Assembly (NCBI GenBank): GCA_019693395.1
Contig: JAAMXP010001700.1
Coordinates: forward strand, 1-64,000
Source of the DNA: Ettlia oleoabundans
Lineage: Eukaryota; Chlorophyta; Chlorophyceae; Chlamydomonadales
DNA: 64,000 bases
Reading direction: 5' to 3'
Below the pieces are notes generated by a model that saw only the letters and a list, made by a program, of their open reading frames with translations, ran no database searches and was not told where the DNA came from. Made by a program: the position numbers and the translations under genes. Shown here in pieces: positions 22,008-33,800 of this stretch. Position 1 is the first letter of the stretch, and each line of letters starts with the position of its first letter.

Positions 22008-23390
22008 ATGCAGGCTGCTCTGAGCTCCAAGGCGGCAATTGCGGCACGCCCCACCGCGGCGCCGCGCTCTGCACGCCGTGCCTCTGCCAAGTGAGCGATA
22101 GATATAGCGTTTTGAAGCCCAACGAGGGTTCCTAGCCTTGGCTGCCGGGCGCATCCCCGGGGCTTGCTCACCCCTTACCCCCGATCGGGTCTGCTGCCTG
22201 GCCTGCAGGCCCGTTGCTCCCTGCGCCAAGTACGGCGAGGAGTCTCGGTTCTTCGACGTAGGTGGTGGCCGCAGGGGGGTGCAGTGGGGTGGCGGCGTCG
22301 AGCAGCAGACGCCTACCACGCCTGCCGCGTCGGCTGCCTGGGCAAAAACATCAGCATGGCCTTATTGAATACACTGCATCATGGGACATTTGGGGTCTGG
22401 ACAATCACGATTCATAAAAGTTGCGAAGCAGCGATAGTGTTACATGCCGCTCACGTGTTGTGCTGCCCGCTCATGTGTGTTACTCTGCTTCCCTTCTGCA
22501 CACCTATCCACTGCAGCTCCAGGACCTGGAGAACACCATTGGCAGCTGGGACATGTGAGCAATGGCAGCACCCAGACAAGGATGGCAATCTTGAAGCGAA
22601 ACGCAGCTGCCCTTGTAACTATGCCATGTTGCCGCTGTTTTTGTATGGGGCAGCTGATCTAGGACTGCTGTTCTCTTCCTTCATTGACATGTTGTGTATG
22701 GTGTTCCACATGTGCAGGTACGGCCAGGAGGACAAGAACCGCTACAACGGCCTGCAGGTGCAACTTTGGGGCAAATTGTTGTCAGCAGGCCGGCAGTAGA
22801 GCATGTGAACCGAGAGTATGGGCGGCACATCGCAGCTCAGCCTTGCCGAAGCCCTTTAGTATCAGCCTCGCGATTGATTACAAGTCATGCCGTCAACTGA
22901 TCAGCTCCTTTCTGCACTCTTCTGCACCGCAGAGCGAGTTCTTTGAGCGTGCTGCTGGCGGCCTGACCCGCCGCGAGTATGTGCTGGGCCTGGTGTCTGC
23001 CGGTAAGTACAGGCCTGCTCTGTTGTGGCCAGCCCTGTCTGGCATGACGGCTCAGCTATCATTGGGGTGGGTGCAGCTGCAGCTGGACTGCTGGCATCTG
23101 GCAGCATTCCCAAAGGTGCAGCTGTGTTAAGCTGGCGCTGCCAGGAGCGGTCCAGCTGCTGTCACTGGACTCAGAGCGCTGTGCTGGTTACTGCATTGTT
23201 ACATTACACACAGGTTCTGGTGTGCAGGCATGCCTGGTTCTTGTCTAATACAAGCGATGCTCTCATCTCTACTGTTTCAGGTGCTGCTGGCATCCTGGCT
23301 TGGGGCGCCAAGGGCAGCAAGGACGTGAAGCTGCCAATCACCGTCGGCCCCCAGCAGCCCCCCGTTGTGGGCCCCCGCGGCCGCCTGTGA
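22008..23390 (+). CDS. PSAH: Photosystem I reaction centre subunit VI (PsaH), plastid precursor
   Basis: PsaH is a single-span subunit of photosystem I on the side that docks light-harvesting complex II during state transitions. Exons 22008-22090, 22209-22257, 22517-22554, 22718-22757, 22933-23002 and 23281-23390 are all in phase and encode 129 residues, the normal precursor size. Residues 1-28 (MQAALSSKAAIAARPTAA) form an Ala/Arg/Ser transit peptide. The mature part starts near AKYGEESRFFD, then LQDLENTIGSWDMYG, the membrane helix LVSAGAAGILAWGAKG and the stromal end KDVKLPITVGPQQPP. These match chlorophyte PsaH closely. Three internal exons are only 38-49 nt. A forward TGTAA lies about 250 bases after the stop. 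It is on the same strand as the desulfhydrase gene, 274 bases downstream of it. Confidence 0.97.
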
Positions 23391-24098
23391 GCGCAGCAGT
23401 AGCAGCAGCCTTGACACCATGCTGTGCGCATGAGCAGCAGCCGCGGCGCAGCGGCACGCTGCGTATGCGCTAGGTGCAGCATGACGGGCGGGTGACAGGC
23501 GGGTGTGGCAGCCCCAAGAAGTGGAGTGAACACTGGCGGACGTGCCTGCCTTGCCTTTAGCACCCCCCCCCCGAGAAGAGCAAACTCCCAATTCCTGTTG
23601 TCCCTTTTGCGCTGTGTACCATCAAACCACCGCTGGGTCTTTGTAACTGGTCGTGTCCTCAGAAGCATCCTCAGCCTGAACCGTCAGCGACAACTAGTTG
23701 CCCATAGCAGTGGATACCCACCAGATACCTGCAGACCACATGCAAATAAGCCAATGGCCAGCCCCTGCACCTGGTTATGCCAAGGTCAATGTTGAGACAC
23801 AGTGGCTTGAGGCGAAGGACCGCTGCACAAGCTTAGCCAGTTGCGCAGATGCAGCAGGGTGATGGCCGCCCAAGACTGTTGCGAAAGCTTGCCTTGAAGG
23901 CTGCCCAACTGGGACCGGGTAGTCTTCCCATGCCATTTACCTGGTTGACGTAACATATAGGATGCATCCAAAAACGAAGTAGATATAAACAAAGAAATGT
24001 GAGTAGACATTGAAGTAATGGTGTCAGGTTGGCACCACACCTGCGGGTATGGTGTTATGTCAGGGTCAGGTCATCGCGGTCGCAGGAATATGTCTAAA
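23391..24098. other. Convergent 3' region
   Basis: The PSAH 3' UTR and the 3' flank of the minus-strand gene at 24099 meet here. No coding evidence. Confidence 0.45.
23642..23646 (+). terminator. TGTAA poly(A) signal of PSAH
   Basis: First forward TGTAA after the PSAH stop codon. Confidence 0.6.
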
Positions 24099-24692
24099 TC
24101 ATGATGTATTAGTCGACATAATATCAAGGGCTGCCGCCTTGCGCTTGCCAGTGAAGCATTTGCTCCTGCTGCTGTTGCCCGGCTGCAGCTGTTTGGTCTG
24201 GCAACGATGCTGCTCCTGCGGCCCTGACCACCACATGCCGAGGCCCTGCTGCTCTTGCTGCTCTTGATCCTGTGCGAGCGTGGGCTGCTGCTGCTGTGCT
24301 GTGGGGTCGTGCGCCGTTTCCTGTGTTGCTTGCTGAACAGCACAAGAGGCCGTCGTGGTGCAGCCCCAGCCCTGCGGAGGTGGTTGACGGTCACGCCTGC
24401 AGCAGGGAAAGGGCAATAACACATCGTTTGCCGTGGTATGGTGTGGCAAAACAAGAATTACATTTAGCAGTTCGAAATACAGCCTGCATGGCTCACAGCC
24501 CCCATCTAAAGCACCGGTGCAGTGGTTACCTGCGTTGCCGCTCCCGCTGTGGCAGGGCTTGTGCCATGGCAAGCTGAATCATTTCGTCTGCAGCATGTGC
24601 ATGTGTGCGGCATGGATATGGAGTTACGTTTATTGCGCCCACAGAAAGCAACGGCGGCGCCGGCGACACTTCTCACCTGGAGTGAGTGCCAT
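24099..24692 (-). CDS. Small Gln-rich basic protein of unknown function
   Basis: Not recognised. Three exons (24677-24692, 24530-24587, 24099-24396) have consensus GT-AG borders and matching phase, and encode 123 residues. The first exon is only 16 nt (MALTP). A helical start (DEMIQLAMAQALPQRERQRR) passes into a basic stretch, a Gln-rich middle (AQQQQPTLAQDQEQQEQQ) and a basic end (TGKRKAAALDIMSTNTS) with a KRK cluster that could serve nuclear import. It starts 221 bases from the oppositely oriented gene at 24914, so the two share a promoter region. Good splice signals argue for a real gene, but no homology supports it. Confidence 0.5.
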
Positions 24693-24913
24693 CGCGGCTC
24701 CAAGACGCCTTGATTGACGCCGTGGATGGTTCCCAGTGACTTATAGCATGCTGCCAGACCCCTCAGCGGTCCCTCACCATGCTATTTGTGCCGGTTTCTT
24801 CCGTCACTTTCCAAACACAAACCTCGCCCCCGATCCGTCACCATCAGCTGTTTGGCACCGTTACCATTCATCAGTGGTGTGTCTTACACTCTAAACTACT
24901 GGCATCTTGCATT
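24693..24913. promoter_or_regulatory. Shared divergent promoter region
   Basis: 221 bases between two start codons on opposite strands. No TATA-like element is obvious. Confidence 0.45.
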
Positions 24914-26180
24914 ATGGTGCTCACAGCAACTGCCCCGACTTGTAGCAGCCTCCTGCCGCCACCGCAGAGGCGCCCTTGCAGCAAAAAAATGCACAATAGG
25001 AGACGACAAGCATGTTGCTCTGCACTACCTCGTTGTGCGCCTTGCAGATCAGACGGATATCACAGCAGCGGCAGTGGCAGCGGCAGCACAGCAGCTTGCA
25101 CAGCAGCACTATTGTCGGTTGTGCAGGTGCTGGCAGCCCTTCAATTGGTGAGAAAACATGGTACCGGTATCTTATTCTTCTGCCTTTATCTGACGCAACA
25201 TATCTGTGAGATGGTGGGTACTTTGTGCTCCCGGGCCAACAGCGGCTTGATGGTGGGTGTGGTGTTCCCCAGTGTGCGTCAGTATGCCTGACGAGGACAC
25301 CCTGCCCACTGCCGTGCAATTGAAGAGGCGCAAGGCGTAGCGAAGCAGCAAGGTTGGCGAGGGCATATCGGGTACCATCGTCACAGCTGTCTTGCCACTG
25401 GCTGTTGCAGGTGCTTCCAGCGCCGGCGCTGGCAGACGGCGGCGACTTCACGCTGCGCAGCGAGCCGGCAGCTGGGGACGTGGAAGACGAATACTTTGAG
25501 ACAGTGCCCCAAGGCCTGAACTCCCAGGATAGCAGCACAGCGCCGCGGCTGGGCAGCCTCATAGAGGGCCCAAAGGGGAAGCAGGTGCAGCAGTGCACAC
25601 GCAAGTGTGTGCCCACGTGCCTCAATGGCGGCCAGGGGGCACCTGGCCTGGGACCCATGACCCTCAGGTGCGTGTTGGAAGTAGTCCAGATGTCGGGATC
25701 ATATAATAGGTTCACATATGCGGGTATGTTGGCAGTGTAATTTACACTCTTTCACTTCATTTCCATGTTCTTTGAGCTGCCAGCCTGCACACCAGCTGCC
25801 ACCTGATGCCCAAGTGCCTGCTTGCCTGCCATTTTGGCTTGTTCTATATGCAGGAAGGAGATTGTAGTGTTCAAGGAGGGTTACCGCAGCCGGACCTACT
25901 GCCTCTCAGAATGCACACAGGTGCGCTGCTGCTGCTTGCTGCTAGTGTTCAATCTGCCTGTGTGGTTGGGTAGTTGCTCTTCGTGGATTTGGTTGGTAGC
26001 GCACAGCATGGCCGGTGCAATATGAATATAACCAGAGTGCGTTGTGGCGGCACAGAAGCGATGCAGGCATTTGCTCTGCCCCGGGGGTCAAGTTGCTGAT
26101 ATGCGCTCACCCAATGCAATATGCAGGTCTGCGCGTTGACCATCAACCCCCAGCCAAAACCCGAGGCAGCTGGGAAGTGA
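24914..26180 (+). CDS. Conserved plastid protein with lumen-type signal and Cys-rich C-terminus
   Basis: Exons 24914-25147, 25411-25667, 25854-25920 and 26127-26180 encode 203 residues in phase. The N-terminus (MVLTATAPTCSSLLPPPQRR) is transit-like. A hydrophobic segment (AALLSVVQVLAALQL) then ends in PAPALADGG, a textbook Ala-X-Ala thylakoid processing site, so the mature protein probably lies in or faces the thylakoid lumen. The conserved part has RKCVPTCLNGGQGAPGLGP, then KEIVVFKEGYRSRTYCLSEC and a final TQVCALTINPQPKP. The paired cysteines suggest disulfides or metal binding. I have the impression that plant plastid proteins share this Cys/Arg-Ser-Tyr-Cys pattern, but I cannot name the family. 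A forward TGTAA is at 26373-26377. Confidence 0.75.
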
Positions 26181-26556
26181 GGTCGGCTGGCCATGTGCAC
26201 TGTTGCGCTGCTATTGCATCAATGCTCCCAGCGTTGCACTCAAGGCGTCAACATGATTCATCGTGACTTGTACAATTCGTAATTTCGTGCTACACATATC
26301 CTCTGGTTCAGCATTCTACACTCTCTTATTTGCATTCATCATTCCATTAGTTCTTACCTACTTGCGGAGTGGTGTAATACATACAGAAACGCCACAGAAC
26401 TGTTCAACAACCAAAAAAGACAATCGAATCACCAGTGCAAGTTGGGGACACGACTGGGCATAGATGGCAGCACCACCAGCACCTCAGGAGTGCTGGTAGC
26501 CACAGCTTGGTTCCTTTTCGCTCTAACGTTACAACAAACCGCTGCTGCTCCATGTT
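26181..26556. other. Convergent intergenic spacer
   Basis: 3' flanks of the lumenal-type gene and the hydrolase gene; unusually AT-rich for this window (26260-26420). No gene seen. Confidence 0.5.
26529..26533 (-). terminator. TGTAA poly(A) signal of the hydrolase gene
   Basis: TTACA on the plus strand, 24 bases beyond the stop codon of the minus-strand hydrolase, implying a very short 3' UTR. Confidence 0.6.
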
Positions 26557-29500
26557 TTACAGCTTAGACGGCTTATCCCGCCCTGGCACCTGAGGCAGCT
26601 GCAGCTCCTGTTGTGGGGGCAGCGGCTGGAAAAAAGCCTCGACATCCTGCGGCCGAACCTGCACAGGAGTGTGATAAGCGGGCAGAGGAGCATGGGCGGT
26701 GGCAAGCAAACGACTATGAGCAAGGTTGGCCGGGTATTGAGTGAGCAACGCGGCGCCTAACAGCCTCCAAGCCATCTAGTGTCCAGTATTGCAACGATGT
26801 ACCTGCAAAACTACCGCTTGACACTGCATGCATGCTCAGCCATGCTGAGCAAGGGTAAAATATAGACGGCGCTGCTGCAGGCCCGTGTAGTTGCCGCCCG
26901 CACAGCTGCCAGCCCCAGCTTATCTGCACCAGCAGGGTGCTCAACTCACTCACATCTTTCAGGCTGGCAGGCACCCAGACAGGGTTCCCGCTGCGTGTGA
27001 TCAGCGCTGCTTGCACCCCGGTGTAAAAGTCGGATCCCACATTGGAAACACAGCGATGCACCTGCAGTCAGCGCACGCCCAGGCAATGGGTCTGGGGTTT
27101 GGGTGGAAGATACTAGCGCTGTGGCACATGAAGAGTGCCAGACTCAGGGATGTATCAACTCTCGGGAACATGGTTTGGAAAGTGCGGCTAGGACCAAGAA
27201 GCTGTTGCGTATAAACATGACAACTGCAATGAGCCTCCTGGAGACGCTTAGGGCTCGCGCCCAGAGACGCATTAACTCGCCAACCCACGCATCTGCTCCA
27301 CCTACCATCCTGTTTTCCATTTTCAGGCAAGAGGCCAGATCGAGGCCGGCTCCACGCCGCAGCTGCTCAAAGGTTAGCTTCTGGGACAGCGGCGAGCCCC
27401 TACAGTAGTAGAGGTGGCAGTACAGGTGGCAGCAATGAGCTCTGAACATGCCAAGCGGCAAGAAGGTGGCAGTGTGACTGCAACACGGCTGGCTAGATGT
27501 GTCATGTCCAAAGCAAATTTGCACTGCGGGCCATACATGTCTCAATGGCAGTCAGCTTTGGTGCTAGCCTGCTGCCATGTAACGCTGCCCACCAAACCAA
27601 GACCATGGCCCACAGCAATCAACTCGCTCACTTTGACATCTGCGTTATGGCATCCATCCCCCATTGGCCGCCACCGAGTGCACACGCCCCGTGAATCTCC
27701 TCCACGCTGCCCCTGCCCCCAAAGCAAAAGTCTATGTCAGACCTGCACAGGCAGCAGGCAGCGGACGGTACGGCAGGCAGGGCAGGGCGGTTTGAAATGT
27801 GCATCTTGAACAGCAATTCCCTCTGCTACTGACTGCTCAGGGGTTTGCTGTGTGAACTTGACACCTAATAACAGGCTTGCACCACCATGGCTGCTCAGGA
27901 CTGCCACCCGCCAGCAGCAAGGCATCCCGCACACCCCTTGCCTGATGCCGCCCAGCGCTGGCGCTTCCCCCCGGCGCGCGCGCCCCCCCCCCACCCCCCA
28001 CCCCACCCCCCTAAAAAGGAACCAGCTGTCCCCCTTGCCTGATGGTGGCCAGCTGCCCCTCAGGAAGCTCCTCCCGCTGCTCAAACGAGCCCAGCACCTC
28101 ACCCAGAGCCCCTGCACAACGGAGAGCTCACTGTGCGAGTGCAAAGGTTAACAGGCTGTGGGATGGGCACCAGGCCACCCAGCCAGCACCAGGAAACAAC
28201 CACAGAGGCCGGAATGCCACACTACAGATGATACACGCGGCACAACAATGCAGCAGTTGCATGAGAAGCAGGGCTATCCAACTAACCTCCTGCCTTCCCA
28301 CAACGCACCTGGGTCGGCGGCATCAGCGCCAAGGCGGACTATAGCCTGGTGCAGCTGCAGAAAAGCAGACAAAGCAGAAGAAGAAGCAGGTGAGCAGGCA
28401 GGCAGCCAGCGTGAAGGAGTGTATCAACAGCTAAAGGATGTGCATGCCCTGTCCTGTCCTGCCTCGCCCTGCCTTGCCCTGTCACAGTAGGCAGCATTGA
28501 TCGGTTTATTGAGGCATCCCCTCCCTGAGCGTGTCCACAGCATTGGTGAGGGGCGAGATTTTAAAGCGATTTACATGCCGACGAATCAGCATCGCACCTC
28601 TGGCAATAGTTGTGAGGGGATGTAGTGTGTGGCAATACCAGCGTGCCGCACATCCACGCCCTGCACATGCAAGAGCCGCAGGAAGGGTCAGCTTGGAGCA
28701 AAATTACGAACGATTAGATGAGATTGAAAGTGTCAATGACTTGTAAAGGGCGTTGGCATTGTACAAAAGTCAGCTGTTGAGCTGTATCAGGGACACTTAT
28801 ACGGATGTAACTATGGTAGACTATGGGAGGCAGATGTAGTGTGGTCTGCTATTGACGCGACACCAGAAGCAGTGACAGCAGTGCACCACATGCCAATCCA
28901 CCTGCAACCGTGCGCCTGTGAGTGCAAGGTACATGCCCAATCCGCCCCGCAGCCTGGGCAGGAAGTATGAGCCACCGACGTCTGGGAACAGCCCTATGGC
29001 GCACTCCGGCATGGAAAACACTGTCCTGTTGCAAAAACCAAGGTTGCAGGCAGAGGAAAGCGGTTCAATCCAACGGCAGACCAGTATTTACTCTTTCAAC
29101 TGGGTGGAGCGAAACACGCCAGGCTAGTTCAAATCATATACACGCCCACGCACCAGTGCTCCACGACACTACTCTCTGCACACCCACCCCCACCCCCGCC
29201 CACAACACCCAGCCCCACCCACAACACGCGGCCGTCCTAAAGGCAATAGCAGCACACCTCTCTGTTGCAACGCGAAAGGTGCCATGCACCGACACACCCA
29301 CGCCTCCTCCCATGGTGATCCCATCAGTCACGGCCACGTGCGGCTTGCATAGCGTGCTGATGAGGTAGTTGAGGTGGTACTCAGACCGGAAAAACCTGCA
29401 GGCAGTGCAGGTGGTATATTTGTTGCATGCGATACACGTGCAGGAGGTAATGCGGAGGTGGAATCTAAAAAGCGTGTCGAGATGCTCAGGTAGCAACCTT

Positions 29501-30403
29501 GCGGCCAGGCAGGTGAGCAATAGGACTGGCAGCTTGGCCAGGTAGGCTGGCCGCCCGGAAGACAGAGAGGCACAACTACTCGAGCACCAGATGGCGGCGA
29601 CCCACCTCAGAGCCTCATCTACCTTCCCCTCCAACCCCAGCTGCACTACTGTCTTCACATCGCCTCCAGCGCAGAAAGCTTTGTCCCCAGATCCCTGCAG
29701 TAGCCAATAACAAGCAGCTCCAAAGGCAGGGGCAGGGTGACGGGTTGGGATGTGTCATTTCAGGGGAAATCATGGGGAGGGTGTGGCACCCACAAGCAGC
29801 CAGCACACATTCTGATAACACAGCAATCGATCAACCTTGTGACGTGGCTGCACCATGTGAATCAGCAGTGCCGCAGGCAGCAGCAGCGCTTGCCTTGAGA
29901 AGGATGCAGGCGACCTCCGGATCTGCCTCCCAGCGCGAGTAGATGTCAAACATGGTTTCAACCATGCCGGTGTTGAGCGCATTCAGGGCCTTAGGCCGAT
30001 TCAACACCGCCAATCCCACGTGCTGTTGCACATCGCTGAGCACCTGTAGTCGGCGGCAGCAAAGAGGCAGGGAGCAGGCACGGGCAGGTGACGGGGCACA
30101 GGCAACACGGCAGGTGACGTATGTTGCGGTGTACGACAAAGAACAAGGGCAGGACAAACAGCATACCATCGATGCATCATTGCAAGGCCTATGACACACC
30201 TCGCATTGCCCTGCAGTGCTCATGTTGGCTGCCAGGCGCAGGGATGCTGCAGTTGCTGCCGGCACTACTTGCGGCGCCCGACAGGCGGGGGAGGGTGTCG
30301 CGAAGACCGCCCCCGCCACGCGTGATTCCCCTGTTCTCCCTAGATGCGCTGTGAGACTGCTGAATGCGTTCCGGCTCGTCGCGGCGCGCAGCGACGAGAG
30401 CAT
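26557..30403 (-). CDS. HIBCH: 3-hydroxyisobutyryl-CoA hydrolase (CHY1/HIBCH type) with PTS1
   Basis: Hydrolyses 3-hydroxyisobutyryl-CoA in valine breakdown. Twelve in-phase exons: 30200-30403, 29894-30043, 29606-29694, 29258-29395, 28902-29025, 28598-28660, 28309-28354, 28039-28111, 27632-27742, 27306-27399, 26954-27061 and 26557-26658. Family blocks appear in order: [46 protein letters not shown] (oxyanion loop), [20 protein letters not shown] with the catalytic Glu and Asp, then [15 protein letters not shown]. The C-terminus is PSKL, a peroxisomal SKL signal as in plant CHY1. From 30403 the protein is 433 residues; starting at MSTAGQ (30223) gives 373, the usual CHY1 length. A further in-frame Met lies at 30475. 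The 60 extra N-terminal residues are Ser/Ala/Arg-rich and could be an organelle presequence. Introns 1-side donors at 29893 and 28038 are GC. Confidence 0.93.
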
Positions 30404-30475
30404 AAGAGGAGCGGAGTTGATCCCTGTCGGCGGACTCCGAGGGCGCCGAGGTCTGACGTAGCTCACTAAAACCAC

Positions 30476-30837
30476 AATTACGAACTGTTTTCAAACCACG
30501 TTTGCGAGTTGCCCTTGCCGGCACCGTGCTGCGGGTGATGTCCTACCGCCGCCGCCACCAGCATGACTGCAGCAGACATCTACACCTTGGCACTTCTTAC
30601 TTGTTTTGCTGGTGGAAGTCTGGTTGCCATGCACCTGCTGTCAGCCAGACTTCACCTTCCGCCCTGCTTCCAATCCTTACTGCACAGGCCACCTAAAGGC
30701 CTCGTGCCCTCCTGACCAACTCCCGAACTGCCGCCAGCAATTGAATTACATCAGAATTACATCCACGTGATCAAAGGAAACAAAAGTGAGACAACATGGA
30801 CCTGCAGTTGTGCAAGGAAGGGGGAAAGGCCGTGTCT
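30476..30837. other. Spacer between hydrolase 5' end and LTN1 3' end
   Basis: Holds the hydrolase promoter and the LTN1 3' UTR. Two reverse-strand TGTAA motifs lie at 30746-30750 and 30757-30761. Confidence 0.5.
30746..30761 (-). terminator. Tandem TGTAA poly(A) signals of LTN1
   Basis: Two TTACA motifs (plus-strand view) about 80-90 bases past the LTN1 stop codon. Confidence 0.55.
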
Positions 30838-33800
30838 TTACCAGGGTGAGACGCAGTGCGGGCAGCTGGATTTGCCGCTGCTCTTGAACCACTTATACAG
30901 GCACTGGCCGTGGAAATGCTTGCCACAGGTGCGGCACCTGCATGCATAGAGACAGACGTGGGTTAGTTTGTTGCCGGCTATTGGGTGTCGGGTTTCCGGC
31001 ACACACCAGCGACAAAAATATGGCTTCCAAGGGTTAATGGAAGCACACAGATTATGGCGACGAAATCAAGCAGGCTATGACCGGGCAAGGCAAAGAGTTA
31101 AGGGGTGAAGCAGCACCCTGCCGCTTTTTGGCCCAGGAATGAGGACAATAAAATGCTGTCATTGGTGGGCACAGTCTTACACCGCACCTGAGGCGGGGCA
31201 GTTGGCCGCTCGTGTGCTGGATGATGCTGTAGCAGATGAGGCACTCCTCCTGGCCTGCACGATGTGCGGAAAGGAGGGGCGGTGAGGTGTGCCATTACTC
31301 ATCTTGCAAACCATTGCTGCCACCAGAGGGAAGAGTGATGATGGTGGCTTGTAAATCTGGGTGCTGACTTAGCATGGAAAGATCAATTGGTGCTTCTCTC
31401 ATAGCAGTACTCCACAAACCAGCCAGACCACCCGACTCCAGCTCCAGCTCACGCCACCCACACCCACCCTCAAACTCCTTGTCCACGTTGCGCTTCCACA
31501 GGCTGATGGCCTCGGCCACCCCACCATTCTGCAAGAATTGGATGCATAACAACAACACATACAAGCAGGTAGTGGGCTCCAATGGGGCTTATGGATGTAG
31601 CAACGGCACAGCAAAAGCGGGCTCACAGAACTGCAAACTTAGCGTGAAACCAGGGTTTGGCTGCATCCATACATGTGCTGGACAGACCAGCAATTGAGGA
31701 GGCAGCAATCACAGCTGCTACGCTCACCTGCATGCGCAAGAAGGCGCTGATGCTGAGCAGCCACTTACGTAGCCGGCCCTCGGAAACGCCCACCTGCAGG
31801 CACATGATATCCATTGGTGATTCGCCACACAAAACCATCCAGAAGCCCACGTGCATCACTGCAGCGCCAGCTGCCGCAACAATGCCTTGCATTCTGGAAG
31901 CAAGCGCAGCCATGTGGCATGGCCAAGCCCCACCTTGCGGCGGCACTCGAGCTCGGGCGGTCGGAGAGGCATGCTGGCCGGCAGCTTGACCGCCAACTCC
32001 AGCATGTGTCCATCTTCCACCTCCATCACTGCGGACAGAGTAGGAACAGTAGCGTGAACGGCGCAACGAAACGCTAGTGCATGTCATCCCATGTGCCAAA
32101 GTAAACCACCATGACCGGGCTCCCAACGGGAGGCATTGTAAGAGGGCAGGATATGAAACTGCGTCATGCGGCTTGTACCACGACAGCCGTTGAGTGGAAC
32201 AGTCGTAACATCCCAGCCACAAAGACAGGAAACCGACTAGCCTTCCTTTGAAATTATGGAACAACCCCAGGCAACAAACAGGAAAGATAGCTCACCGGCG
32301 ATGACCTCCCGACTAGTGGCATTTGCACGCACTGAGAACTTGTCGTACTTTCCAAAGGCGGAGGCTGCCTGCGACGCGGGGAAGATCAAGATGTAAGACA
32401 CCAAATGCCTGCTGTTGGGAGAATTACGAATAAAGAATATGCAATGCAAGGGGCTGGAGCGCTGCATTGCTGCAGTGCGGGGCAACAACTTGCAGTAAGG
32501 CAAGCAAGAAGTAATGCGAGAAAGCAGGCTGCAAGCTCACCTTAGTCACAGCTGCAAACTCTGTGGCCAGCAGCTGGCTGCTCACAGCGGCAGACGTGTA
32601 CCGCTCCACTGCAGCCGCTGTACCGCGGTCCCGCAGGTCGGCAAACCAGAGGCGAGCTGAGGCGGGGAGCGCCTGCAGCACTGCAGCGTACAGCACTTGT
32701 GCGAAGCGCCGCCGCTGCCGCTGCTGCTCTTGCTGCGCCGGGACGGCAACAGGTTCCAAGCTGTCAGCAGCGATCTCGCTGCTCTCAGTGTTGCTGTCTA
32801 CATGGAAAGGACCCACATCCAGAAGCTGCGATGAAAAGCTGTCATTACCGCTACCGGCCCCGCTGCTGTTGCTGCTCCTTGCTGCGGTGCTGCTGGATCC
32901 TGCAGCACCCGCAGCTGCGCCAGGCCTGCGGGCACTGGGCGTGCCGCCCAAGCTATCCCGTTTACTGCCGCCGCTGGCAGCGTCCAGGGGCAGCAGCGGC
33001 ACGAGGGCGTCCAGCAAAGCCGGCACCAGGGCGTGCGCGTCTTTCAATGCCTGAGCTAGCAACCGCCTGCCGTGAGAGTCAGCAGGGGCCGCCAGCATGT
33101 GTGCCAACAAAAGCGCCCAGCCAGTGAGGAAGCCTGCAGCTCCGCTGCCACCAGCCACCGCCGCTGCAAGCTCGGGCCGCACCCCGACTTGCTCTAGCAC
33201 CACTGCCGCGTCGCCGCCATCCGCCGCGCCAGCTGCCCCTGCCTGCCCCTGCTGCCGCTGCCCTTCCTCCAGCGCATCCTCATCCACCCCCTCTGCAGCG
33301 GTCAGCGCTGCCATGAGCTCCGTGTGGCGCAGAATGGCGCCAAAAGCCGCGGAGGCCATGCCAGGAGGCGGGATACCAGACAGGCGCAGCGCAAGCAGGG
33401 ATCCCAGGGCATCAACTCCTGCGGCATTGCAGGGGTGCAAGTGCATATTTGCGACGCGCTTCTTCGATGTACTATGTTGCCCGGCAGGAGCAGATGACAA
33501 GATGACTAACTAAGCGTAAAAACCTTAATGCAAAGTGCGTCCTTGCACAGCCCCAGGTAGGGTGCCCTGGATGCACAGCCAGCATGGGATCTTGCGATCG
33601 CAGCACAACTGCTTTCACTATTTCCACAAACGAGTCTGCTCAGGATTCACTCACCAGTGGCATCCATGGCAGAGTTGGCGCGATCTACAGCAGATAGGAG
33701 GAAAGCTCTGTCGGCAGCACGCAGCGTGCCCGCCACGTGCTGACTCAGCAGCTGCCAGGTAGCCGCCGACTGCAGCGCCACTGCCTCTCCCTCCTCTCCC

